Shown here: positions 8,435 through 16,336 of the stretch, piece after piece
Layout of the letters: each line of letters begins with the position of its first letter
Numbering within the stretch: position 1 is the stretch's first letter
DNA from: Bradyrhizobium campsiandrae
GTDB taxonomy: Bacteria > Pseudomonadota > Alphaproteobacteria > Rhizobiales > Xanthobacteraceae
Assembly: GCF_014529705.1 (NCBI RefSeq)
Contig: NZ_JAANIH010000036.1
Coordinates: forward strand, 23,687 to 87,686
Direction of reading: 5' to 3'
Length of the DNA stretch: 64,000 bases
Translations under genes and position numbers: made by a program
Notes under the pieces: generated by a model
Database searches by the model: none
What the model was told of the DNA's origin: nothing
Seen by the model: only the letters and a program-made list of their open reading frames with translations

Positions 8435-9871
8435 TCAGAAAATCTCGAAATATTCGCGGTGCTCCCAATCGGTCACCTCCGACAGGAAGCGGTCGATCTC
8501 GGCGTTCTTGATATGGGTGTAATAGTCGACGAACTCGGCGCCGAACTTGTCGCGGAAGAACGGGTCGTCCTTCAGCGCCGAGACCGCGTCGCGCAGCGAT
8601 TTCGGCAGCAGCGGCGCCTTGGTCTCGTAGGGCGTGTCGGCGGAGGGGCCGGGATCGAGCTTGCGGTCGACGCCATCGAGGCCCGAGAGGATCTGCGCGG
8701 CCATATAGAGGTAGGGATTGGCTGCGGGTTCACCGACGCGGTTTTCGAGGCGCGTCGCGGCATCGCCTGCGCCGCCGAGCACGCGGATCATCACGCCTCT
8801 GTTGTCGCGGCCCCAGATCGCGCGGTCCGGCGCCAGCGAATAGGAGCGGTAGCGCTTGTAGCCGTTGATGGTCGGGGTGGTGAACATTGTCGCTGCGCGG
8901 GCGTGGTCCAGCAGCCCGGCAAGATAGGCGCGCCCGAACTCGCTGAGCGGCTGGCCGGTCTCCCTGGCCATGAACAGATTGTCGCCGCTCGCGCGCGAGA
9001 CGATCGATTGATGCAGGTGCCAGCCGCTGGCGAACACATTCGGCAGTTTCGGCCGGCACATGAAGGTGGCGTGATAGCCGTGCCGGCGCGCAATCTGCTT
9101 CACGGCCGAGCGGAACAGCACCATGTTGTCGGCCGGCTCCAGGCCCTTCCTGGGCGCGAAGGTGAATTCGCACTGGCTCGGTCCGAACTCGACCTCGACC
9201 GAGCGCAGGGGCAGCCCGAGCGCGACGATGTCGCGGCGCAGGATCTCCAGCACCGGCTCCATCTGATCGAAGCGCTGCTCGGTGAGATATTGATAGCCAT
9301 GGCTGAGCAGGCTCACCGAGGGCGGCGTGCCGGGCTGGCCGGCGTCCTCGGGGCGCATATGCGGATCGTCCAGCTTGAAAATGTGGAATTCGACCTCGAG
9401 CCCCGCGACGAAATCGTGGCCGCGGCCAGCAAGCTCATCAAGCACCTTGCGATAGAGCCCGCGCGTCGCGAACGGCACCGGGCGGCCGTCGCCAAAATAG
9501 AGATCGCACAGCACCCAGCCCGTCGTCGGCGCCCAGGGCAGCACGCGAAACGTGGTGGGATCAGCGACCATCAGCACGTCGGCCGCGCCTTCCATCTCTT
9601 TCATGCCGAAGCCGCCGCCCGACGTGAACACCGGAAATACCGTGCGGTGCGAGGTGTCCTTGGCGAGCATGGTGGTGGTGATGGAGCAGCCGCTTTCCAG
9701 CGCTGCGATCGCTTCCGAGGCGATGATGGTCTTGCCGCGCAGGATGCCGTGCTGATCGGGGAAGGCGAGGCGGATGACCTCGAGGTTCTTGTCCTCGACG
9801 ATGCGGCGCATCCGCGCTGCCGCGTCCGCCTGCTCATCCGACCACAGCGCATGACGCGCGACGAAAGTCAC
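8435..9871 (-). CDS. glutamine-synthetase-like gamma-glutamyl ligase
   Basis: 478-residue member of the glutamine synthetase superfamily. Metal-ligand segments GLEVEFHIF (Glu159, Glu161) and VEFGPSQCEF, the ATP/His segment SGWHLHQS, NGYKRYR and the C-terminal ENRVGEPAANPYLYMAA are present. The first Glu/His segments depart from housekeeping GlnA, placing it with ligases that glutamylate amines (PuuA, gamma-glutamylanilide synthetase). The GTG start follows GAGGAG. The next gene on the same strand is a Rieske oxygenase, a pairing that recalls aniline-type catabolism, but the substrate is not known. Confidence 0.8.
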   Translation of the reverse strand: MTFVARHALWSDEQADAAARMRRIVEDKNLEVIRLAFPDQHGILRGKTIIASEAIAALESGCSITTTMLAKDTSHRTVFPVFTSGGGFGMKEMEGAADVLMVADPTTFRVLPWAPTTGWVLCDLYFGDGRPVPFATRGLYRKVLDELAGRGHDFVAGLEVEFHIFKLDDPHMRPEDAGQPGTPPSVSLLSHGYQYLTEQRFDQMEPVLEILRRDIVALGLPLRSVEVEFGPSQCEFTFAPRKGLEPADNMVLFRSAVKQIARRHGYHATFMCRPKLPNVFASGWHLHQSIVSRASGDNLFMARETGQPLSEFGRAYLAGLLDHARAATMFTTPTINGYKRYRSYSLAPDRAIWGRDNRGVMIRVLGGAGDAATRLENRVGEPAANPYLYMAAQILSGLDGVDRKLDPGPSADTPYETKAPLLPKSLRDAVSALKDDPFFRDKFGAEFVDYYTHIKNAEIDRFLSEVTDWEHREYFEIF

Positions 9872-9928
9872 CTCATCTACTCCTCAATCACCGCTGTCCG
9901 ACATGTGCAAGACACCTGCCACATTCTC

Positions 9929-10016
9929 CGTCATTGCGAGGAGCTCTTGCGACGAAGCAATCCAGAATCTTTCCGCGGATGCATTCCTGGCTTGCTTCGC
10001 TGCGCTCGCAATGACG
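9929..10016. repeat. intergenic palindromic element, family A, copy 2
   Basis: Complete copy with outer arms CGTCATTGCGAG and CTCGCAATGACG and the inner AAGCAATCCAGAAT segment shared with the copies at 5672 and 46517. It lies between the Rieske oxygenase gene and the glutamine-synthetase-like gene. Confidence 0.85.
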
Positions 10017-10040
10017 GTGGAGAGACCGGTACCAAGGCCA

Positions 10041-11399
10041 TCACTCCGCCGCCGTCAGCCGATGCACGTTATCGGCGATCTCCTTCGGCACCGGCGCGGT
10101 CCACGGCGCGCCGCGGCGGCGCTTGACGTCGACTTCCATCCAATAGGTCTCCCAGCCGCGCGTCGGCCCGATCCCGTCCATGGTTGCCGGGCCCTGGATG
10201 CTGCGCGCGTTGGCCTCGTCCAGAAACAGCATCGGCTTCTCGCCGCCCTGGACCTTCTCGATCTCCTGCCGCAGCAGCCGGCGATATTGCACGATTGCCT
10301 TGTCGCTCGAGCCGAGATGCTCCTTGGTGCGGTCCTGGATCGCGCCCATCGATTCCACCGCCCACTGGTCGTGGACGTTGATGTCGTTGCCCATGCCGGT
10401 ATAGGTCGCGGTCTGCTGCTCGTGCGGATCGAAGCCGTAATCGTTGGCTTTGTTCTTGCGCGAGATGTAATCCGGCAATTCGTAGAGTTCGAGCCGCTGG
10501 TCGCGCATCCTCTTCTTGTCGACGGGCGTCGTGTAGCTGGTGAAGATCGCGTACCAGTAGCAGTTCTCGTCATCGACGGGCACGTGCCACTGCGTGATCG
10601 TCATCTCCGTGCTCATGGGAATGACGAAGCCGTGCGGGAACAGCTGGTTGGTAACGCGTACATGAGTGCGCTCCGCATCGATCTCGCGCAGCGCGATCAG
10701 CCGCAGGCCGTATTCGGTGTGCTCGACATTGATGATCGGGCGGTCGTATTCGCGCAAAATCTTCGTCATCGGCAGGTCGCTTCCGGCGGAAGCGCCGCGG
10801 AATTGCTTGCCGTAAGCGGTCGAGGTGTCTTCGTCCTCGAAGAAGCGATGCAGATAGGAGGCGTGCGCGGGATCGATGCCGACTTCGAGCGCCTGCAGCC
10901 AATTGCAGGCCATGTGGCCCTTGAACGCGAAGGTGTGCGTCCCGGGCGCGACGAAGCAATCGATCTCCGGAAAGGCCGGCGGCTCGCCTTCACCGAGATA
11001 AGCCCAGAGGATGCCGCTCTTCTCCACCACCGGATAGGAGCGCTGGCGGATGTTCTGGCAGAGCTTTGAATCCTTCGGCTCGGCTGGCGTCTCGATGCAC
11101 TGGCCTGATGCGTCGAACAGCCAGCCATGGAAGGCGCAGCGCAGGCCGCCGTGCTCGAGCCGTCCGAAGGCAAGGTCTGCGCCGCGATGCGCGCAATGAC
11201 GGTCGATCAGGCCATAGCGTCCTTTCTCATCGCGAAACAGCACCAGATTCTCGCCGAGCAGTTTGACGGGACGAATCGGCCGTGCACCTTCCAGTTCATC
11301 GACCAGGGCCGCCGGCTGCCAGTAGCTCCGCATCAGCTTGCCGCAGGGGTCCTTAGGCCCGGTGCGGGTGATCAGATCGTTCTGCTCCTGGCTCATCAT
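10041..11399 (-). CDS. Rieske non-heme iron oxygenase, phthalate-dioxygenase-like alpha subunit
   Basis: Ring-hydroxylating oxygenase, 452 residues. The N-terminal Rieske [2Fe-2S] domain has CAHRG and CAFHGW (Cys-X-His and Cys-X2-His). The catalytic domain has the mononuclear-iron segment NWLQALEVGIDPAHASYLH, with Asp and two His, as in single-subunit phthalate 4,5-dioxygenase-type enzymes. The open frame continues upstream to 12290 through the IclR gene, but ATG 11399 (or 11396) follows AAGGA and begins the family sequence. No reductase or ferredoxin gene is adjacent. Divergent from an IclR regulator. Probable substrate: an aromatic acid or amine (inference). Confidence 0.87.
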   Translation of the reverse strand: MMSQEQNDLITRTGPKDPCGKLMRSYWQPAALVDELEGARPIRPVKLLGENLVLFRDEKGRYGLIDRHCAHRGADLAFGRLEHGGLRCAFHGWLFDASGQCIETPAEPKDSKLCQNIRQRSYPVVEKSGILWAYLGEGEPPAFPEIDCFVAPGTHTFAFKGHMACNWLQALEVGIDPAHASYLHRFFEDEDTSTAYGKQFRGASAGSDLPMTKILREYDRPIINVEHTEYGLRLIALREIDAERTHVRVTNQLFPHGFVIPMSTEMTITQWHVPVDDENCYWYAIFTSYTTPVDKKRMRDQRLELYELPDYISRKNKANDYGFDPHEQQTATYTGMGNDINVHDQWAVESMGAIQDRTKEHLGSSDKAIVQYRRLLRQEIEKVQGGEKPMLFLDEANARSIQGPATMDGIGPTRGWETYWMEVDVKRRRGAPWTAPVPKEIADNVHRLTAAE

Positions 11400-11432
11400 G
11401 GCGGTCGCGTCCTTTTCTGGAGAGCGGTTTTG

Positions 11433-11457
11433 TTCGCCTATTGAACGAATGGGCGAA
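11433..11457. promoter_or_regulatory. palindromic operator between the Rieske and iclR genes
   Basis: 25-bp imperfect palindrome: TTCGCC at one end, GGCGAA at the other, with ATT and AAT symmetrically inside. It lies 34 bp from the Rieske start and 57 bp from the IclR start, so one site could serve both divergent promoters. Confidence 0.65.
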
Positions 11458-11513
11458 TTATGACATGCCTTGAAGCAGCGGCAAGCACTATTTTGCAAGG
11501 ACCTTCCCGAGCC

Positions 11514-12299
11514 ATGCCCAAGCTGAAGCGGAACGAGCCCGACGAGCGCGCGACGGATTTTGTCGAAGCGCTCGATCGCGGCCTGAGGCTGCTGCAATGC
11601 TTCGGCATCAATGCAGGCCCGATGACGCTCAGCGATCTGGCCCGCGCCGCCGAGCTGCCGCGTGCCACCGCGCGGCGCATGCTGTTCACGCTCCAGCGCG
11701 GCGGCTACGTCAGTGGCGACGGAAAGCTGTTCTCGCTGACGCCGCATGTGCTGACGCTGGCGGCCTCGTACCTGCGCTCCAACCAGCTCGTCGCGGTGCT
11801 GCAGCCCGTGCTCGATCGCACCGCGACCGCGGCCAACGAAATCGCCTCGCTCGCGGTGCTCGACGGCGACGACGTGGTGTTCGTCGCCCGCAGCAGCCCG
11901 GCGCGGATGTTCTCCGGCGGGTTGGAGATCGGCTACCGGCTGCCGGCATTCTGCACGTCGGTCGGCCGCGCCATGCTGGGCCAGCTGGGCGATGGCGATC
12001 TGCTCGTGCGCCTCGAGGCGATGAAGCGCGAAACGCTGACGCCGCAGACGGTGACCGATCCCAGGGCGCTGCTCGCGCGCATCACCGCCGACCGCGCCCA
12101 GGGCTATTCGCTGGTTGACCGCGAAGCCGAGCCGCATTTCCGTTCGATTTCGGTGCCGGTGCGCCGGTACGACGATGTGATCGTCGCTGCCATCAACATG
12201 GGCGCCCATGTCGACCGCGTGCCGGCGCAGGAACTGATCGACCGCTTCCTGCCGCTGCTGCGCGAGGGCGCGGAGGCGGTGCGATCGCAATTGTTGTGA
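11514..12299 (+). CDS. IclR-family transcriptional regulator
   Basis: 261 residues. N-terminal winged helix with LSDLARAAELPRATARRMLFTL, then the IclR effector domain (EIASLAVLDGDDVVFVAR, FCTSVGRAMLG), as in PcaR/PobR-type regulators of aromatic catabolism. ATG 11514 follows a GGACC stretch; the longer frame from 11460 begins in the operator region. Divergent from the Rieske oxygenase, which it probably controls. Confidence 0.88.
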   Translation: MPKLKRNEPDERATDFVEALDRGLRLLQCFGINAGPMTLSDLARAAELPRATARRMLFTLQRGGYVSGDGKLFSLTPHVLTLAASYLRSNQLVAVLQPVLDRTATAANEIASLAVLDGDDVVFVARSSPARMFSGGLEIGYRLPAFCTSVGRAMLGQLGDGDLLVRLEAMKRETLTPQTVTDPRALLARITADRAQGYSLVDREAEPHFRSISVPVRRYDDVIVAAINMGAHVDRVPAQELIDRFLPLLREGAEAVRSQLL

Positions 12300-12305
12300 G
12301 TGGTG

Positions 12306-12698
12306 CTAGCGGTTGCGCATCCAGTCGGCGAGGCCGGATATCGCCTTGTCGAGGTCCTGCCGCGCGGCGCCATCAGTGACCGTCTCCTCCATCGCGCCGC
12401 GCATGCACTTTAGCCACGCATCGCGTTCGGCGTCTCCGATGGCAAAGCCGATATGCCGCTGGCGCAGCCGCGGATGGCCCTTCTCGGGAGTGTAGAGCTT
12501 CGGGCCGCCGGTCCATTCGGTGAGATAACGCTTGAGCACGTCGCGGATCAGGCCGAGATCGTCCGCATGCATGGCGCGAATGATCTTCGCCTCCGGCAAC
12601 GTGTCCATGCGGTCGTAGAAACGGTCGACGAGGGCGTCGATCGTGGCACGGCCGCCGATCCGCTCGAACATCGTGATGGTGACGTCGCCGGAGGCCAT
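12306..12698 (-). CDS. group II truncated hemoglobin
   Basis: 130-residue heme protein with a 2-on-2 globin fold. The segment YLTEWTGGPKLYTPEKGHPRLRQRH is the group II (TrHbO) E-F region with the proximal His, and DAWLKCM carries the distal-side G-helix Trp. It starts 2 bp after the boxR stop on the same strand, so it is translated from the boxR message. Group II globins bind oxygen tightly or detoxify NO and peroxide. Linkage to an oxygen-dependent benzoyl-CoA pathway suggests oxygen supply or protection (inference). Confidence 0.88.
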   Translation of the reverse strand: MASGDVTITMFERIGGRATIDALVDRFYDRMDTLPEAKIIRAMHADDLGLIRDVLKRYLTEWTGGPKLYTPEKGHPRLRQRHIGFAIGDAERDAWLKCMRGAMEETVTDGAARQDLDKAISGLADWMRNR

Positions 12699-12700
12699 TT

Positions 12701-13609
12701 CTACAGCGCCACGCTCCGCAGCCCAAAGCTGCGCGCTTCGTTCTGCAGCACCGGCCGTACCGCGTCGATCAGCCGCGCGGCCGCAGCGTCGATGGAAAGG
12801 CCGGCGGTATCCACCACCGCCGTCGCGCGCGAATAGAGCGGCTCGCGGCTGAGCAGGATGTTGCGCAGCTCCGCCATCGCGGAGCGATCATCCGCCATCG
12901 GACGCAGGTCGCCCTGGCGGCGAACGCGGGCCATGTGCTCTTCAGGCTCGGCCTTCAGCCAGATCGTGTAGAACGAGGTCAGGATCTGGTCGAAGGTCAA
13001 AGGCTCGGAGACGATGCCGCCGCCGGTCGCCAGCACCATCAGCTCGTTGCGTGCCAGCAGCTGTTGCAGCGCCGCCTGCTCCATGCGCCTAAAACCTTCC
13101 TGGCCGTAGAGCGCGATGATCTCGGCGACCGAGAGGCCGTTCTGCTGTTCGACCTCCTTGTTGAGCTCGACAAAGCTCCAGCCGATCTTCTTCGCCAGCA
13201 TCCGGCCGAGCGTCGATTTGCCGGCGCCGCGCAGGCCGATCAGCGCGATGCCGCAGAACGGCGCACGTCGCGGCGCGGTGGCGCTGCCCCCGGCCAGCAC
13301 ATCCTTGGCCTGCGCGATCTGCGCCGGCGTCGCCTTGCGCAAGAGGTCGCGAAACATCTGCCAGTCCGGCGTCGGATCAGGTGAAGGCAACAGATCTTCG
13401 AGATGCGCGCCCATCGCGTCGGAGACGCGGCGCAGCAGCACGATGGAGACATTGCCCTTGCCGCTCTCGAGCTGCGCGATGTAGCGCTCCGAAATCCCCG
13501 ATACCTTGGCGAGCACCTTGCGCGACATGCCGCGCAGCGCGCGCATGGTGCGCACGCGCTGGCCGAGCTGTTCGAGAAAGCGGGATTCGGCGTCGGGACT
13601 GTCGGTCAT
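12701..13609 (-). CDS. boxR: BoxR/BzdR-type regulator of benzoate degradation (HTH fused to shikimate kinase-like domain)
   Basis: 302 residues. Residues 13-72 form an XRE-type helix-turn-helix (VLAKVSGISERYIAQLESGKGN). Residues 118-290 resemble shikimate kinase, with a Walker A loop GLRGAGKST at 125-133. In BzdR/BoxR the kinase-like domain binds benzoyl-CoA and no longer phosphorylates shikimate (family knowledge). Divergent from the benzoate-CoA ligase gene. Expected role: repressor released by benzoyl-CoA, acting at TGCA repeats such as those before boxC. Confidence 0.92.
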   Translation of the reverse strand: MTDSPDAESRFLEQLGQRVRTMRALRGMSRKVLAKVSGISERYIAQLESGKGNVSIVLLRRVSDAMGAHLEDLLPSPDPTPDWQMFRDLLRKATPAQIAQAKDVLAGGSATAPRRAPFCGIALIGLRGAGKSTLGRMLAKKIGWSFVELNKEVEQQNGLSVAEIIALYGQEGFRRMEQAALQQLLARNELMVLATGGGIVSEPLTFDQILTSFYTIWLKAEPEEHMARVRRQGDLRPMADDRSAMAELRNILLSREPLYSRATAVVDTAGLSIDAAAARLIDAVRPVLQNEARSFGLRSVAL

Positions 13610-13669
13610 GAGCCTTCTTTACAGGTGTCCTGCGGCGCGTTTTAATGAAACATAGTGCCAGATAGCATT

Positions 13670-13708
13670 GACAGCAAGCTGTCGCAGTGTCTTTCTATGA
13701 ATTATAAT
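13670..13708 (+). promoter_or_regulatory. candidate bclA promoter and inverted repeat
   Basis: A TATAAT at 13703-13708 lies 22 bp before the GTG start of the ligase gene. Upstream is a perfect inverted repeat GACAGC-AA-GCTGTC at 13670-13683, at about the -35/-45 position. No TGCA occurs between boxR and bclA, so if BoxR acts here it must use a different site. Confidence 0.45.
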
Positions 13709-13730
13709 TCTAAATTCGGGGGAAACGACC

Positions 13731-15272
13731 GTGAGCGAGGGATCCTACAACGCGGTGACCTGGCTGCTCGACCGTAACGTCGAGCAAGGGAGAGGCAACA
13801 AGCTCGCCTTCGACGACACCGTCTCGCGGCTCACCTATGGCGAGCTCCAGCGCGAGAGCCGCCGTGCGGCGAACATGCTGCGCCGGCTCGGCGTCCGCCG
13901 CGAGGAGCGCGTGGCGATGATCATGCTCGATACGGTCGATTTCCCGATCGTATTCCTGGGCGCGATCCGCGCCGGCATCGTGCCGGTGCCGCTCAACACG
14001 CTGCTGACCGCGGATCAATACGCCTACATCCTCGCCGACTGCCGCGCGCGCGTGCTGTTCGTGTCCGAAGCGCTTTATCCCGTCATTAGGGACGTCGTCG
14101 GCCGCATGCCTGATCTCGAGCATGTCGTGGTTTCCGGCACCAAGCAGAACGGCCACAAGCAACTCGCGGAAGAGATCACAGGCGAGAGCGACCAGTTCAC
14201 GACCGCCGCGACGCATCCGGACGAGCCCGCGTTCTGGCTCTATTCGTCCGGCTCGACCGGCATGCCCAAGGGCGTGCGCCACATCCATTCGAATTTGCAG
14301 GCGACCGCCGACACCTACGCCAGGCAGGTACTCGGGATCCGCGAGAGCGACGTCTGCCTCTCCGCGGCAAAACTGTTCTTCGCCTACGGTCTCGGCAATG
14401 CGCTGACCTTCCCGATGTCGGTCGGCGCCAGCGTGATCCTCAACAGCGAGCGGCCGACGCCGGCGCGCATGTTCGACCTGATGAACCGCTACAATCCGTC
14501 GATCTTCTATGGCGTGCCAACGCTGTTCGCGGCGATGCTCAACGACGAGGCGATGAAGAGCGAGCGCGCCGGCAAGGCCTTGCGCATCTGCACCTCGGCC
14601 GGCGAGGCGCTTCCCGAGTCCGTCGGCAACAGCTGGAAGGCGCGGTTCGGCGTTGACATTCTCGACGGCGTCGGTTCGACCGAGCTGTTGCACATCTTCC
14701 TGTCGAACGCGCCCGGCGACATCAAATACGGCTCCTCCGGCAAACCGGTGCCGGGCTATGCGGTGCGGCTCGTCAACGAGGCCGGGCAGGAGGTTGCTGT
14801 CGGGGAGGTCGGCGAGCTCCTGGTTGATGCGCCCTCGGCTGGCGAGGGTTATTGGAATCAGCGCCACAAGAGCCGCCGCACGTTTGAGGGCCCGTGGACC
14901 CGCACCGGCGACAAATATGTCCGCGACACCGAGGGGCGCTACACGTTCTGCGGCCGTGCCGATGACATGTTCAAGGTCTCGGGCATCTGGGTCTCGCCCT
15001 TCGAGGTCGAGAGCGCGCTGATCACGCATCCCGCGGTGCTGGAGGCCGCCGTCGTACCCGAGGCCGATCCGGAAGGCCTGTTGAAGCCGAAGGCCTTTGT
15101 CGTGCTGCGCCCGGGTGCGAAGCCGACGGACTTGCAGGAGATGCTCAAGGAGCACGTCAAGCAGAAGATCGGCCCGTGGAAATATCCGCGCTGGATCGAC
15201 GTGGTGGATTCGCTGCCCAAGACCGCGACCGGAAAGATCCAGCGGTTCAAGCTGCGGGAAGGGGCGAACTAG
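13731..15272 (+). CDS. bclA: benzoate-CoA ligase
   Basis: Activates benzoate with ATP and coenzyme A, the entry step of the box pathway; 513 residues, normal for the family. AMP-binding loop YSSGSTGMPKG at 171-181, the TGDKY and GRADDMFKVSG hinge motifs, and the C-terminal catalytic lysine in PKTATGKIQRF. The GTG start follows a GGGGGAAA ribosome site. Located between boxR and the rest of the box genes. A related aryl-CoA ligase (4-hydroxybenzoate) is less likely given the context. Confidence 0.9.
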   Translation: MSEGSYNAVTWLLDRNVEQGRGNKLAFDDTVSRLTYGELQRESRRAANMLRRLGVRREERVAMIMLDTVDFPIVFLGAIRAGIVPVPLNTLLTADQYAYILADCRARVLFVSEALYPVIRDVVGRMPDLEHVVVSGTKQNGHKQLAEEITGESDQFTTAATHPDEPAFWLYSSGSTGMPKGVRHIHSNLQATADTYARQVLGIRESDVCLSAAKLFFAYGLGNALTFPMSVGASVILNSERPTPARMFDLMNRYNPSIFYGVPTLFAAMLNDEAMKSERAGKALRICTSAGEALPESVGNSWKARFGVDILDGVGSTELLHIFLSNAPGDIKYGSSGKPVPGYAVRLVNEAGQEVAVGEVGELLVDAPSAGEGYWNQRHKSRRTFEGPWTRTGDKYVRDTEGRYTFCGRADDMFKVSGIWVSPFEVESALITHPAVLEAAVVPEADPEGLLKPKAFVVLRPGAKPTDLQEMLKEHVKQKIGPWKYPRWIDVVDSLPKTATGKIQRFKLREGAN

Positions 15273-15280
15273 CAACGGCT

Positions 15281-15366
15281 CGTCATGGCCGGGCTTGTCC
15301 CGGCCATCCACGTGCCACAGCAATCGAGGAAAGACGTGGATGCCCGGGTCAAGCCCGGGCATGACG
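15281..15366. repeat. intergenic palindromic element, family C
   Basis: Outer arms CGTCATGGCCGGG and CCCGGGCATGACG, inner arms CATCCACG/CGTGGATG; each arm also folds on itself. It separates bclA from the hydrolase gene. Confidence 0.8.
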
Positions 15367-15388
15367 ATGGAGAGAGAAGAGCGCAATC

Positions 15389-16201
15389 ATGACCAACCTC
15401 GCCCCCACCGGCCTCCTCAACATCGGCGCCGCCAGCCTCGAATATATCTGGCTGGCGCCGCAATCGGCCGACGCCCCCACCATCGTCATGCTGCATGAAG
15501 GCCTCGGCTCCGTCGGCCTGTGGGGTGACTTCCCGGAGAAGCTGCAGCAGGCGACCGGCGCCGGCATCTTCGCCTATTCGCGCGCGGGCTACGGTCAGTC
15601 GAGCCCCGTCACCCTGCCGCGTCCGCTCGACTACATGCAGCGCGAAGCGCTCGAAATGCTGCCGAAGGTCCTGGACTTGATTCCCTTCAAGCGCGGCCTG
15701 CTGCTCGGCCATTCAGACGGCGGCTCGATCGCGGCGATTTATGCCGGTTCACATCAGGATCATCGCCTGCAAGGCATCGCGCTGATCGCGCCCCACTTCA
15801 TCGTCGAGGACATTTCTGTCAAATCAATCGCCGCGATCAAGACGACCTATGAGACCACCGACCTCAGGGCAAAGCTCGCGCGCTGGCACAAGGATGTCGA
15901 TAACGCCTTCTATGGCTGGAACGGCGCCTGGCTCGATCCGAAATTCCGCGATTGGGACATCTCGGAATATCTCGCCTATATCCGCGTGCCGGTCATCGTG
16001 GTGCAAGGCGCGGATGACCAGTACGGGACGCTGCGCCAGGTCGAGATCGCGCAGGAGGAGTGTTACTGCCCGGTCGATCTGAAAATCATTCCCGGCGCCG
16101 GGCATTCCCCGCATCGTGAAGCGCCTGATGTGACGCTGGAGGCGATCGCGCAATTTGCAAAAGCCGCCCTGCGGGATGATCGCGGGCTTCAGGCGGCATA
16201 A
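15389..16201 (+). CDS. alpha/beta hydrolase in the box cluster
   Basis: 270 residues, cytoplasmic. The nucleophile elbow GHSDGGS (about residue 110), an N-terminal oxyanion region HEGLGS, and a late GAGHSPH carrying the catalytic His define the fold. Alpha/beta hydrolases accompany many box clusters and are thought to act on a thioester or lactone of the ring-opening branch, but the reaction is not settled. A purine-rich GAGAGAAGAG stretch precedes the ATG. A separate promoter region with TGCA motifs follows it. Confidence 0.85.
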   Translation: MTNLAPTGLLNIGAASLEYIWLAPQSADAPTIVMLHEGLGSVGLWGDFPEKLQQATGAGIFAYSRAGYGQSSPVTLPRPLDYMQREALEMLPKVLDLIPFKRGLLLGHSDGGSIAAIYAGSHQDHRLQGIALIAPHFIVEDISVKSIAAIKTTYETTDLRAKLARWHKDVDNAFYGWNGAWLDPKFRDWDISEYLAYIRVPVIVVQGADDQYGTLRQVEIAQEECYCPVDLKIIPGAGHSPHREAPDVTLEAIAQFAKAALRDDRGLQAA

Positions 16202-16243
16202 TCCCTCGGCGCCTGTGCGAGTGGTTATCCGGATGAAGCAAAG

Positions 16244-16303
16244 TGCATACAAAGCCCAGATATGGGCTAGACGTGCAGGAGTAGATGCACTATTGTGCAT
16301 CTA
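16244..16303 (+). promoter_or_regulatory. TGCA cluster and 22-bp inverted repeat ahead of boxC (candidate BoxR operator)
   Basis: TGCA at 16244, 16274, 16286 and 16296. The last two sit in a perfect inverted repeat: arms TAGATGCAC (16282-16290) and GTGCATCTA (16295-16303) around TATT. The site ends 33 bp before the boxC ATG. It matches the TGCA-repeat, palindrome-containing operators described for BzdR. Confidence 0.75.
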
Positions 16304-16336
16304 ACGTTAAAACCAAGACGAGCTCAAGGGTGGCCC

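Noticed and set aside
10041..12290. 749-residue minus-strand frame spanning the Rieske gene and the IclR region
   Set aside because: Only the part from 11399 down matches the oxygenase family. The upstream half is antisense to a clear IclR gene and has Arg/His/Gln-rich shadow composition.
13610..13730. BoxR operator of TGCA type between boxR and bclA
   Set aside because: No TGCA is present in this gap; only an unrelated GACAGC/GCTGTC repeat was recorded.
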